Source of the DNA: Pseudomonas cichorii
GTDB lineage: Bacteria > Pseudomonadota > Gammaproteobacteria > Pseudomonadales > Pseudomonadaceae
Length of the DNA: 64,000 nucleotides
Reading direction: 5' to 3'
Assembly (NCBI RefSeq): GCF_003700275.1
Contig: NZ_RBRE01000035.1
Span: forward strand, 50,636 to 114,635
Part shown: piece after piece, positions 50,928-59,547 of the stretch
Layout: the number at the start of each line of letters is the position of its first letter
How positions within the stretch are numbered: the first letter of the stretch is position 1
Made by a program: the position numbers and the translations under genes
The notes under the pieces: model-generated
Told to the model about the DNA's origin: nothing
What the model saw: the letters and a program-made list of their open reading frames with translations, nothing else
Database searches by the model: none

Positions 50928-50945
50928 ACTTTTCGTACAGAGCCT
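50928..50945. repeat. Solo terminal repeat of the MITE-like element
   Basis: ACTTTTCGTACAGAGCCT matches the right end of the element at 5333-5488 (5471-5488) with one mismatch. No partner end lies within 300 bp. Confidence 0.6.
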
Positions 50946-50960
50946 GAAAGGTTGGCTGAA

Positions 50961-50992
50961 TAGCAGCCGAGCCTCCCCACTATCGGCTGCTA
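50961..50992 (+). terminator. Hairpin after the nitroreductase gene
   Basis: A perfect 10-bp stem TAGCAGCCGA (50961-50970) / TCGGCTGCTA (50983-50992) with a 12-nt loop, 51 nt after the nitroreductase stop. There is no T-tract, so termination is uncertain. Confidence 0.45.
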
Positions 50993-51304
50993 GCCCTCAC
51001 AAACAATCGATAACAAGTCTCATTGATAAATGAAAAACCATTCTATTAATGAAGATTATCAACCTCGAAAAACCACTTTCCCTACCTCGCAAGTTGCCCG
51101 GCAAATTCTGTCATTTCACATACTTGCAAAACGCTAGCACTGAACTACATTGCTATTCATTGCGACCTGAGCCCTCAGAGAATATGTCTCAGGCGCCCTG
51201 CCCGCTTGCGTTTGGTTGTCTCGACAGGAGTAATGCCCGCCCCGGATGCTGTTTGAAATATCTGACAAGGACATTGAGTCATAACAACCAAGAGGGATGC
51301 TTGA

Positions 51305-53188
51305 ATGAAGCATGGCCAGTTGTATCGTGCGCTCTCGAAAACCGGAGCGGCAGGAAGTTGGTGGCTGTCGTTATTGTGTTTTTCGATTCTGGTAATCGCC
51401 AGTTTCCTGTTGTTTGGTCAACAGATCGAACAATTTCTCACAGGCTTGAGCCTGAGTATTCCTTCAGACCCGGTACAACAATTCAATCTCGCCCTCCTGC
51501 TGATTGCGCTGCTGGCATTCGATGTCGTGCTGCCGGTGCCTTCCAGCGTAGTAGCGCTGTTGGCCGTGGCTTTGCTGGGCAGCCTGGGTGGCTATCTGGT
51601 GATCTTCATTGGCCTGTGCCTGGGAGCCGGTATCGGCTATGCGCTCGGCGCTGGCTACTTTCGGCTGCTCTCCCGGCGGCTCTCGGTCAATAACCGGCGA
51701 CCGGGGCAACTGGCCTATCAGCTCAATACCCTGTCGCTGATCTGTCTGCGTGGCATCCCGGTGCTGGCCGAAACCTCGGTAGTCGCGGCGGGCATGCAGC
51801 GCTATCCGCTACGTCAGTTCCTGCTGGTCACCACCCTGGCCAACGCCGGGCTGGCCCTGACCTACAGCGCCATCGGCACTTACCTGATGGAGCAGAACGC
51901 ACTGCTGGCGACTGTCCTGGCCAGTATGGTGCTGCCCGGTCTGTTCATTGCCGGGCGCAGCCTGCTCAAGGTCGTAAGGAACCGCACGGCGAAAGACAGT
52001 GCTGCGCCTCTGCAAGGCCGCTTCGAGGTCAGTTACAACTATCCGGTGGTGTTCACCGATCACCTGTTCGAGCCGGGCAATGACTGCCTGCGCAAACAGC
52101 TCACCGCTCAGCAGACCGGCCAGGTCACCGTGCTGATCTTCGCCGACGAACAACTGCTGAAATCGGCGCCACATCTGCTGCCGCAGATCGATGGCTACTT
52201 TGCTGCCCATAGTCGGGATTTGCGTTTGCAGGCCGCGCCGATTGCGGTGCCGGCAGGTGAATTGAGCAAGGATCCGCAAGTCCTGCAGCAACTCTATGCA
52301 CACATGCTGGAACATGGGTTGGACAGGCATTGTTATGTCCTGGCAATGGGCGGAGGCGCCGTGCTGGATGCGGTGGGTTATGCCTGTGCCACCTTCCATC
52401 GTGGCATGCGCCTGATTCGCATCCCGACCACCGTGCTGGCGCAAAACGATGCGGGCATCGGGGTCAAGAACGGCATCAATGCCTTTGGCCAGAAAAACCT
52501 GCTCGGCGCATTCTGCCCGGCCAATGCAGTGATCAACGACTTCCAGATGCTGCTCAGCCTGTCGCACCGCGACTGTATCGCCGGGTTGGCCGAAGCGGTG
52601 AAAGTGGCGGCCATCAAGGATTCCGCGTTTTTCCAGTGGATGGAGCAGCACGCCCAGGCCTTGGCCGGGTTTGACCACGACGCCAGCCGCTACGCGATCC
52701 GCCGTTGCGCAGAGTTGCATCTGGGGCACATCACCGGCGCGGGCGACCCGTTCGAGCGCGGCAACGGTCGACCGCTGGATTACGGTCACTGGTCCGCCCA
52801 CAAGCTGGAAAATCTCAGCAAACACCGCTTGCGCCATGGTGAAGCGGTGGCCGTGGGCATGGCACTGGATGCGTTGTACGCCAATGCCATCGGGCTGCTG
52901 TCCGAGACCGATACCGAGCGTCTGTTGCACCTGCTGCTGCAACTCGGCTTCAGCCTCAACCCGCCGGAACTGTTGCTCAGGGATGCCCAGGGTCGCTCGC
53001 GGATCGTGCAGGGCCTGGAAGAGTTCAGGCAGCACCTGGGTGGCCAGTTGTCCATTCCGATGCTCAATAGCCTGGGTGAATCCGTGGATGTCCACGAGAT
53101 CGATTTCGCCCTGATGGAGCAAGCCTTGCAGCGCTTGTCGAGCTACAGCGCAGCGCCCCTCGGCTGGACCAAGAGTTGCCCTGAATGA
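51305..53188 (+). CDS. eboD: EboD: sugar phosphate cyclase (DHQ-synthase-like) fused to an N-terminal DedA/VTT-like membrane domain
   Basis: 627 residues. Residues about 20-220 are membrane: several helices with LPVPSSVVALLAVALLGSLGG and GLCLGAGIGYALGAGYF, the pattern of DedA/VTT proteins. Residues about 245-610 are a 3-dehydroquinate-synthase-like cyclase: NAD loop AMGGGAVLDAVG, PTTVLAQNDAGIGVKNGIN, then the metal ligands in GLAEAVKVAAIK, DYGHWSAHKLE and RHGEAVAVGMALDA. EboD cyclases differ from AroB, and no shikimate genes are nearby. GAGGG lies 8 nt before ATG 51305. It is the first gene of the ebo set and overlaps the UbiA start by 4 bp. Confidence 0.9.
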   Translation: MKHGQLYRALSKTGAAGSWWLSLLCFSILVIASFLLFGQQIEQFLTGLSLSIPSDPVQQFNLALLLIALLAFDVVLPVPSSVVALLAVALLGSLGGYLVIFIGLCLGAGIGYALGAGYFRLLSRRLSVNNRRPGQLAYQLNTLSLICLRGIPVLAETSVVAAGMQRYPLRQFLLVTTLANAGLALTYSAIGTYLMEQNALLATVLASMVLPGLFIAGRSLLKVVRNRTAKDSAAPLQGRFEVSYNYPVVFTDHLFEPGNDCLRKQLTAQQTGQVTVLIFADEQLLKSAPHLLPQIDGYFAAHSRDLRLQAAPIAVPAGELSKDPQVLQQLYAHMLEHGLDRHCYVLAMGGGAVLDAVGYACATFHRGMRLIRIPTTVLAQNDAGIGVKNGINAFGQKNLLGAFCPANAVINDFQMLLSLSHRDCIAGLAEAVKVAAIKDSAFFQWMEQHAQALAGFDHDASRYAIRRCAELHLGHITGAGDPFERGNGRPLDYGHWSAHKLENLSKHRLRHGEAVAVGMALDALYANAIGLLSETDTERLLHLLLQLGFSLNPPELLLRDAQGRSRIVQGLEEFRQHLGGQLSIPMLNSLGESVDVHEIDFALMEQALQRLSSYSAAPLGWTKSCPE

Positions 53189-54069
53189 ACCAGACTTCCC
53201 TGAAAACCTGGATGACCCTGGGCCGTGTCTCCAATCTACCGACGGTGTGGACCAATACCCTGGCCGCAGCCTTGCTGGCCAGTAGCGCCGGCGCCCTGGC
53301 CCCGCCCTCGCTGCTGGTATGGGGACTGCTGCTGGTGGTGCTGTCGCTGCTGTATCTGTTCGGTATGCTCTTGAACGATCTGCTGGATGCCGACTGGGAC
53401 CAGAAACACGACAATCCACGCCCCATCACTCTCGGGCTGGTCAGCCGCCAACAGGTCGCCCTGGCAGTCGGCGCGCTGATCCTGATAGCCGGTGTCTCGA
53501 TACTGGGGCTCAGCCAATTGATCGAAGAACCGGACTGGCTGCTGGGCAGCGCAGCCCTGTTGCTCGGTTTTATCCTGGCCTACAACCTTCTGCACAAGAA
53601 ATACCCGCACAGCGTCTGGCTGATGGGCGCCTGTCGCTCGGCCCTTTACCTGACAGCAGCGGCCAGCCTGAGTGTGCCACCGGAACCCATCTGGCTCTGC
53701 GCAGCGCTGCTGGGCGCCTACATCAGCGGCCTGACCTACCTGGCTCGCCAGGAACACCGCAACCAGTTGCTCAGCCGTTTCCCGCTGCTGCTGATGCTCA
53801 GTCCGCTGCTGCTGGTCAGCTACGCCAGCAACGTCATGTTCTGGCTGGTGCTGCTGATCTGGCTGGTCTGGCTGGGGCGCAATTACTTGCGACATCTGGC
53901 CAACCCGCAGCAGCGTCAGGTACGCGCCTTCATCGGCGCCGGCCTGGCCGCCCTGCCGCTGTTCGATGCCATGGTTCTGGCGCTGGCGGATCAACCCTGG
54001 GGCAGCCTGTTGTGTGTGCTGGTGTTTTTCCTGCTGCCTCGTTTCCAACGCTGGATCAAGCCGACATGA
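53185..54069 (+). CDS. eboC: EboC: UbiA-family prenyltransferase
   Basis: 294 residues with about eight membrane helices. The first Asp-rich motif NDLLDADWDQKHDNPRP (about residues 67-83) is that of UbiA prenyltransferases; it would bind the prenyl diphosphate through Mg. The second motif is replaced by a GLTYLARQEHRNQ segment, as in other EboC proteins that I recall. It should attach an isoprenoid chain to a polar acceptor at the membrane. ATGA-coupled to eboD and to eboA. Confidence 0.9.
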   Translation: MNQTSLKTWMTLGRVSNLPTVWTNTLAAALLASSAGALAPPSLLVWGLLLVVLSLLYLFGMLLNDLLDADWDQKHDNPRPITLGLVSRQQVALAVGALILIAGVSILGLSQLIEEPDWLLGSAALLLGFILAYNLLHKKYPHSVWLMGACRSALYLTAAASLSVPPEPIWLCAALLGAYISGLTYLARQEHRNQLLSRFPLLLMLSPLLLVSYASNVMFWLVLLIWLVWLGRNYLRHLANPQQRQVRAFIGAGLAALPLFDAMVLALADQPWGSLLCVLVFFLLPRFQRWIKPT

Positions 54070-54809
54070 ATATGGATATCGCCCTGCTTGAACTCCGGGA
54101 AGAGCTGCTGGCCGACCTGTTGCAGCGTTTCACCCGACACCTGCCAATCGCCGAACTGCAATGGTGGCAAGGCGCGCTGCAACAGGTCGCGCAAAAGCCG
54201 GACGCCAACACTCTGGTGCTGCTGAGCAGCCAGTGCAAACGCTCGCTAAGCGAGTTGCCGGACACTGGCCATGAGCGTTGGGCACAGGCGCAGAAAGCCC
54301 GCGTGCTGCTTTTGGCCGAGGCGCTGAAGCATCAGGCCCCAGGTGACAGAGCGACCCTGCTGCGCCAGTTCTTTGCCTGGGGAGACGATCAGGAAAAGGT
54401 TGCCGTTCTCAAGGCCCTGGACTGGTTCGACGCCAGCGGAAAACTCCTGGATCTGGCTCAGCAGGCCGGTCGCACCCACAACATCCAGGTGTTTGCCGCC
54501 CTTGCCCTGGATAACCCTTATCCGTCCAGTCATTACAACGAACGGGCTTTCCATCAACTGGTCCTCAAGGCGCTGGGAATGGGCCTTGAGGTACAGCGCC
54601 TGCTCGGTCTTGCGGAGCGCCGCAGCAGCGCACTCAACCAATTGGCCCTGGACCTGCTGGAAGAGCAGCTAGCCGCCGAACGTGCGGTGTCCATCGGACT
54701 GGTGCACGTCATTGTCTTTGCCCTGTTGAGCAAGACGCAACACCAGCGGCTTGCGCAACTGCATCAGGCACAGCGCCTGCCCGCCGAATGGGCTGAACAC
54801 TTTCGTTAA
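54066..54809 (+). CDS. eboA: EboA domain protein
   Basis: 247 residues from ATG 54066, overlapping the eboC stop (ATGA). All-helical: ELREELLADLLQRFTRHLP at the N-terminus, then LFQFFAWGDDQEKVAVLKALDWF-like helices (about residues 100-125) and HNIQVFAALALDNPYPSSHYNERAFHQLVLKALGMG (about 137-172), the conserved EboA core. No signal peptide. The biochemical role of EboA is unknown; the position and helical core fit the ebo set. Confidence 0.88.
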   Translation: MNMDIALLELREELLADLLQRFTRHLPIAELQWWQGALQQVAQKPDANTLVLLSSQCKRSLSELPDTGHERWAQAQKARVLLLAEALKHQAPGDRATLLRQFFAWGDDQEKVAVLKALDWFDASGKLLDLAQQAGRTHNIQVFAALALDNPYPSSHYNERAFHQLVLKALGMGLEVQRLLGLAERRSSALNQLALDLLEEQLAAERAVSIGLVHVIVFALLSKTQHQRLAQLHQAQRLPAEWAEHFR

Positions 54810-54864
54810 CCCGAAACACGCTTTCCCCAAATGATCGCCACTTTCTGCACTGCGAGGATGCTTC

Positions 54865-55749
54865 ATGCTCAAGTACTTCGATCCGCACATCCACATGGTC
54901 AGCCGTACCACCGACGACTATCAGAACATGGCCGCCGCCGGGATCACCGGGGTCATTGAGCCGGCGTTCTGGCAGGGCCAGGCGCGTACCAGCGTCGGCA
55001 GCTTTGTCGATTACTTCGACACCCTGCTCGGCTGGGAACGCTTTCGCGCCAGCATGTTCGGCATTCATCACTTCTGCACCATCGGCCTCAACCCCAAGGA
55101 AGCCAATAACCTGTCGATTGCCCTCGAAGTGCTGGATATTCTGCCCCGCTACTTGGTCAAGGACGGCGTAGTGGCCGTCGGGGAGATCGGCTACGACGAC
55201 ATCACTCCCGAAGAAGACCGTTTCCTTGCCGCCCAACTGGATCTGGCCAAACAGTTCAACCTGCCGGTGCTGGTCCATACCCCGCATCGCGACAAGATTG
55301 GTGGCACCAAGCGCACCCTGGCGGTGATCCGTGAAGTCGGCATCGCCGAGAATCTGGTGATCATCGACCACCTCAACGAGCTGACCCTGCCGCTGGTGCT
55401 GGACAGCGACTGCTGGCGCGGCCACTCGATCTATCCCAATACCAAGATGTCGGAGCAACGCATGGTGGCGCTGCTCAAGGAATATGGCACCGAGAAAATG
55501 GTGGTCAACAGTGCTGCCGACTGGGGCATCAGCGACCCGCTCAAGGTGCCCAAGACCGGTCAGGCAATGCTGGATGCCGGATTCACCGAGGCTCAGGTCG
55601 AACAAGTGCTGTTCCATAATCCGGTGGACTTCTTCGCCCAGAGCGGTCAACTGGACAAGGATCTGGTGAGCACCCCGCTGCCCATCGATCAACGCAAGCA
55701 ATGGCAGGAAAACTCGGCCTTGCGCGGCCAGGAACCGGTGGTCAAATGA
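54865..55749 (+). CDS. eboB: EboB: TatD-like metal-dependent hydrolase
   Basis: 294 residues. A TatD-type TIM barrel: metal ligands in DPHIHMVS (residues 6-13), EIGYDD (about 111), VHTPHRDK (about 137) and DHLNE (about 170), and the final Asp in NSAADWG (about 214). The family hydrolyses phosphodiester or ester bonds; the Ebo substrate is unknown. A Shine-Dalgarno-like GAGGA precedes ATG 54865; 55 bp separate it from eboA. ATGA-coupled to eboE. Confidence 0.9.
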   Translation: MLKYFDPHIHMVSRTTDDYQNMAAAGITGVIEPAFWQGQARTSVGSFVDYFDTLLGWERFRASMFGIHHFCTIGLNPKEANNLSIALEVLDILPRYLVKDGVVAVGEIGYDDITPEEDRFLAAQLDLAKQFNLPVLVHTPHRDKIGGTKRTLAVIREVGIAENLVIIDHLNELTLPLVLDSDCWRGHSIYPNTKMSEQRMVALLKEYGTEKMVVNSAADWGISDPLKVPKTGQAMLDAGFTEAQVEQVLFHNPVDFFAQSGQLDKDLVSTPLPIDQRKQWQENSALRGQEPVVK

Positions 55750-56972
55750 GCGCCGCCACTGGCTGGAGCGCCGCCCAGATCGGCTATTGCAGCAATGTGC
55801 ATCCGGCTCCCGGCCTGAGCGAGCTGTGCGCTTCGATCGAACAGCATTTTCGTGGCGTACGCCAGCAGCGCAAGCTGAACGAGCAGGACAGCGGGCTGTG
55901 GATCAGCGCCCAGGCGGCCCAGGAACTGCAGGACAAGCCGGCGCGCCAGGCCTTTGTGGCGCTGCTGAAACGCTGCGGGGTGCGCCTGACCTCACTCAAT
56001 GGCTTTCCGTACGGCCAGTTTCACAAGGGCGCGGTCAAGGCCGAGGTGTACCTGCCCAGCTGGGCCGACCCCGAGCGCCTGGCCTACAGCCTGCAACTGG
56101 CGGAAATTCTGGCCGAGGCGCTGCCTGCCGACTGCCAGCAGGGGGTGATTTCCAGTGTGCCGCTGGGTTACGCCGCGCACTGGAGTGCCGACAAGCAACA
56201 ACGGGCCGAAGAGTATCTGGCGCAACTGACCTCAGCGCTGGACAGGCTGCAACAGAAAACCGGCAAGAAGATCGTGATCTGCCTGGAAATGGAACCGGAC
56301 TGCGTGCTGGAAAACACCACCCAGGCCATCGCCTTCTTTGAACGGCTGCAAGCCCGTGATCCGCACCATGAACATCTGGCGCTGTGTTTCGATGTCTGCC
56401 ATCAGGCGGTGGTCTTCGAGCATTGCTATGAATCCCTGGAAAGGCTGCACAAGGCTGGCGTACCGGTCGGCAAGATCCAGCTGTCCAACGCGATGATCTG
56501 TCGTCTGCCCAGCGACGACGCCAGGCACCGCGAACAGGTGCTTGAAGCGCTGGGCGGCTTTGCCGAAGCCACTTATCTGCATCAGGTCAAAAGCCTGGAT
56601 CAGCAAGGCCAACTGCATGCCTGGGCCGACCTGCCCGCGGCCCTTGAAAACCCCGGGCACAGCAAAGAACTGCGGATTCATTTCCATGTGCCGCTGTTCA
56701 GCGAGCAGTTGCTGCTGCCGGAACTGAGCGGCAGCCAGCTTGCCCTGTCCCAGACTTTCGACTTCCTGGCCGACCACAGCGACTTCCGGCCGGTGCTGGA
56801 AGCAGAAACCTATAGCTGGAACGTCCTGCCTGCCGCCCTGCGCCCGCAGACCGAGCAAGCCTTGCTGCTGGGCATTGCCGCGGAGCTGCAATGGGTCGAA
56901 GCGCAACTGCGCCAGCGAGGATTGCTGCTTGCCGAGGCCCACCAACAGAAGGCGTATGCGGATGCGATCTGA
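55746..56972 (+). CDS. eboE: EboE: TIM-barrel sugar-isomerase/AP-endonuclease-like protein
   Basis: 408 residues from ATG 55746 (ATGA overlap with eboB). Xylose-isomerase-like barrel: NGFPYGQFHKGAVKAEVYLP (about residues 85-104), KIVICLEMEPDCVLE (about 176-190), ALCFDVCHQAVVFEH (about 210-224) and RIHFHVPLF (about 304-312), with Glu, Asp and His residues suited to binding a metal. A C-terminal helical extension runs to the stop. Function in the pathway is unknown. Overlaps eboF by 11 bp. Confidence 0.9.
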   Translation: MSAATGWSAAQIGYCSNVHPAPGLSELCASIEQHFRGVRQQRKLNEQDSGLWISAQAAQELQDKPARQAFVALLKRCGVRLTSLNGFPYGQFHKGAVKAEVYLPSWADPERLAYSLQLAEILAEALPADCQQGVISSVPLGYAAHWSADKQQRAEEYLAQLTSALDRLQQKTGKKIVICLEMEPDCVLENTTQAIAFFERLQARDPHHEHLALCFDVCHQAVVFEHCYESLERLHKAGVPVGKIQLSNAMICRLPSDDARHREQVLEALGGFAEATYLHQVKSLDQQGQLHAWADLPAALENPGHSKELRIHFHVPLFSEQLLLPELSGSQLALSQTFDFLADHSDFRPVLEAETYSWNVLPAALRPQTEQALLLGIAAELQWVEAQLRQRGLLLAEAHQQKAYADAI

Positions 56973-58401
56973 CCTGCCACCCGTGCTGCTGATCAATGTG
57001 GTGGGGCTGACGCCAGGCCTGCTTGGCGAGGCCACGCCACGGATCAATGCCTTGCTTGAAAAGGCGCAGATGGCCAGCCTGCAGCCGGTGTTTCCGGCGG
57101 TGACTTCGACGGTGCAGGCTTCCATTCTCACCGGCCAACCGCCCTCGAAGCATGGCATCGTCGGCAATGGCTGGTATTTCCGCGATCAGGCCGAAGTGCG
57201 CTTCTGGCTGCAGCCCAATGACCTGATACAAGGTGACAAGGTCTGGCATGCCCTCAAGCGCGAGCATCCGGAGTTTCGCAGCAGCCAGTTGTTCTGGTGG
57301 TTCAACATGTACGCCGACGTTGATGCCGCGATTACCCCGCGCCCCCACTATCCGGCTGACGGGCGCAAGATGTTCGGCCTGTACTCTTCGCCGGCATCCC
57401 TGCACGAAGTCATCGAGCAGCAGATTGGCGAGTTCCCCTTTCCGGGTTTCTGGGGACCGGCTGCCGGCATCGCTTCCAGCCGCTGGATCGTGGATTGCGC
57501 CATGGCCGAGTTCCGCATCAACCGGCCCAACCTGCAACTGGTCTACCTGCCACATCTGGACTACAGCCTGCAACGCCTGGGGCCGGAGCATCCGTCGATT
57601 GCCGATGAAGTGCGGGCCATCGACCATGAAGTCGGACGTCTGCTGGAGTTCGCCGAACAGCAAGGCGCCAGGGTCATGCTGCTCTCGGAGTACGGCATAG
57701 AAGCAGTCCATCAATCGGTGTCGATCAATCGGCTGCTGCGCTCGGAAGGTTTGCTGCAAGTGCGCCAGTCGCTGTCCTGGGAACTGCTCGATCCGGGTGC
57801 CAGCGCAGCCTTTGCCGTCACCGATCATCAGATCGCCCATATCTACATCAAGCACTCCCGGGATATCGCCAGGGTCAAAGCCCTGCTGCAGCGCCAGCCG
57901 GGCATCGAACAGGTGCTGGACAAGACCGAACAGCAAGCCTGGCAACTCGATCACCCGCGCAGCGGTGAACTGGTGGTCATCGCAGAAGCCGGTTACTGGT
58001 TCGATTACTACTACTGGTTCGATGATCGCAAGGCGCCGGACTTTGCCCGCACCGTGGACATTCACCGCAAGCCCGGTTACGACCCGCTGGAGCTGTTCAT
58101 CGATCCGGCCATCCGTTTCCCGAAACTGAAAGTGGCGCGCCGCCTGCTGCAGAAAAAGCTCGGCTTTCGCTACTACATGGACCTGATTCCCCTCGATACC
58201 CGACTGATTCGCGGCAGCCACGGACGCCTGCCCAGCGATGAACAGTCAGGCCCGTTGCTCATTACCAATTGCGAACTGTCGTTGCCCAGCCGTGTTGCGG
58301 CAACCGACGTCAAGCAACTGCTCCTGGAGTACTTCCGGGGGCACCCATACCGTGATCAGGCCAATGCCAAGGAGATTTCATGCGGCGAGCCCTTAGTGTA
58401 A
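56962..58401 (+). CDS. eboF: EboF: alkaline-phosphatase-superfamily phosphodiesterase
   Basis: 479 residues from ATG 56962 (ATG 56956 is also possible, but AGAAGG at 56947-56952 is better spaced for 56962). The nucleophile region FPAVTSTVQASILTGQPPSKHG (about residues 42-63) has the Thr of type I phosphodiesterases/nucleotide pyrophosphatases. Later metal ligands lie in LPHLDYSLQRLGPEH (about 193-207), LLSEYGIEAVH (about 239) and a His in VDIHRKPGYDP. No signal peptide. It is the sixth ebo gene and overlaps the next gene by 22 bp. Confidence 0.9.
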   Translation: MRSDLPPVLLINVVGLTPGLLGEATPRINALLEKAQMASLQPVFPAVTSTVQASILTGQPPSKHGIVGNGWYFRDQAEVRFWLQPNDLIQGDKVWHALKREHPEFRSSQLFWWFNMYADVDAAITPRPHYPADGRKMFGLYSSPASLHEVIEQQIGEFPFPGFWGPAAGIASSRWIVDCAMAEFRINRPNLQLVYLPHLDYSLQRLGPEHPSIADEVRAIDHEVGRLLEFAEQQGARVMLLSEYGIEAVHQSVSINRLLRSEGLLQVRQSLSWELLDPGASAAFAVTDHQIAHIYIKHSRDIARVKALLQRQPGIEQVLDKTEQQAWQLDHPRSGELVVIAEAGYWFDYYYWFDDRKAPDFARTVDIHRKPGYDPLELFIDPAIRFPKLKVARRLLQKKLGFRYYMDLIPLDTRLIRGSHGRLPSDEQSGPLLITNCELSLPSRVAATDVKQLLLEYFRGHPYRDQANAKEISCGEPLV

Positions 58402-59543
58402 GCGTTCTGAGTGCTGTGGCCGGTCTGGCTCAGGCACAGAGCCCAGCCCCTTTCGATTGCACCAACCTGTTCAAATTCGGAGCGAATCCCGGTACGACCT
58501 GGACCACCTTCGAGCAGAGCCCTGAAACCATGGCCTGGAACTGGTTTGCCTGCCTGAACCAGCCCGCAGCCCAGGGCAACCCCAATCGTGTCTGGGAAAC
58601 CCTCAAACCCAGCGATCAGGTCTATCTGGGCAATGGCGCTCAACCTTTGCCTTATGCCCAGCGCGAACCGCTGCCAGCCGATGTGAGCAAACAAGCCCAA
58701 ACACTGGGCCTGAACATGCAGCGCGCTTTCCAGAACCTGGACAGCATTCAGCAGGTGGACGGCCTGATTCTGCAAATGGGCAATCAGGTGCCTGCGGCGC
58801 AACGGGGCCAGCCGGTGCGTTTTCACCTGCAGATGAGTGAAGACACCTTCAATTACATCGTGCAGCAAAAAGTCTACAACGCGAACGGCCAGGCGGCCCT
58901 GACCAGCAGCCTGAACTTTCCCTCCACAGCCTGGGAGCTGAAAACCTCCTGGCTGTGGATCGGTGCAGATCAGGCGTTCATGAAGCAACTGACGGACGAT
59001 GGCTACTACATCATTCAGGCCTATTACCTGGCGGACGACGAGAAAACCTACAACGTGGGTTATGCCGCTCTCAGTGGCATGCACGTCATCAACAAGCTGT
59101 CGCCAAGCTGGGTCTGGACCACCTTTGAAAACAGGAACAACAGCAAGTACAGCGTGACGAATGACACTCCGGCAAAGCCCATGACCAATATCACCGGGCC
59201 AACAGCGGAGGCGAAACCGGTCAACGCCACCTTCCAGGCCCAATACCCGGCGCTGGCGCAGTACGAATTGATCGGCGTCCAGTACCAGAACGACGGACAG
59301 TTGCTGGCCAACTCGCAACTGGAATCGGCTTTCCAGAGTAATTCCGACTGCCTGGCCTGTCACAGCACAGCGGCCTATTCAAAGACAAAACACTATTTCA
59401 ACTTTGCGCTCCCGGAAAAGGACGGCATCGTCTATCCGGTCAAGGAACTGCCGGACTCGGTCTATGCCGGCTACCAGAAACTGGACTTCGTCTGGTCGCT
59501 GAAACGTGCCCAGTGGCAACGACCTGCACCTAAAGGAGAGTGA
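58380..59543 (+). CDS. Secreted c-type-haem-motif protein, unknown family
   Basis: 387 residues from ATG 58380, with AAGGAG 5 nt upstream; overlaps eboF by 22 bp, so it belongs to the same transcript. Signal peptide MRRALSVSVLSAVAGLAQA. A single haem-attachment motif CLACH lies at residues 324-328 (with Tyr and Met-free surroundings, so the axial sixth ligand is not obvious). The rest resembles the gene at 62965: AWNWFACLNQP, WELKTSWLWIG, LSGMHVINKLSPSWVWTTFEN. I do not recognise the family. A periplasmic redox step on the ebo product is a reasonable inference. Confidence 0.85.
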   Translation: MRRALSVSVLSAVAGLAQAQSPAPFDCTNLFKFGANPGTTWTTFEQSPETMAWNWFACLNQPAAQGNPNRVWETLKPSDQVYLGNGAQPLPYAQREPLPADVSKQAQTLGLNMQRAFQNLDSIQQVDGLILQMGNQVPAAQRGQPVRFHLQMSEDTFNYIVQQKVYNANGQAALTSSLNFPSTAWELKTSWLWIGADQAFMKQLTDDGYYIIQAYYLADDEKTYNVGYAALSGMHVINKLSPSWVWTTFENRNNSKYSVTNDTPAKPMTNITGPTAEAKPVNATFQAQYPALAQYELIGVQYQNDGQLLANSQLESAFQSNSDCLACHSTAAYSKTKHYFNFALPEKDGIVYPVKELPDSVYAGYQKLDFVWSLKRAQWQRPAPKGE

Positions 59544-59547
59544 CCCC

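Larger units (their letters stand above)
50910..51304. other. Gene-free region upstream of the ebo operon
   Basis: 395 bp. It holds one end of the MITE-like repeat (50928-50945), a hairpin TAGCAGCCGA/TCGGCTGCTA (50961-50970 and 50983-50992), and an AT-rich part with a weak sigma70-like pair TTGATA (51023-51028) and TATTAA (51044-51049), spacing 15. I see no convincing gene. The ebo promoter should be here. Confidence 0.5.

Noticed and set aside
51049..51693. A 214-codon frame overlapping the start of eboD
   Set aside because: It runs through the signal and membrane part of EboD in another frame, has no ribosome site and poor composition.
58380..59543. Calling the CLACH protein a standard cytochrome c
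   Set aside because: The single haem motif lies in the C-terminal part of a large protein otherwise unlike cytochrome c folds; no axial Met is evident.
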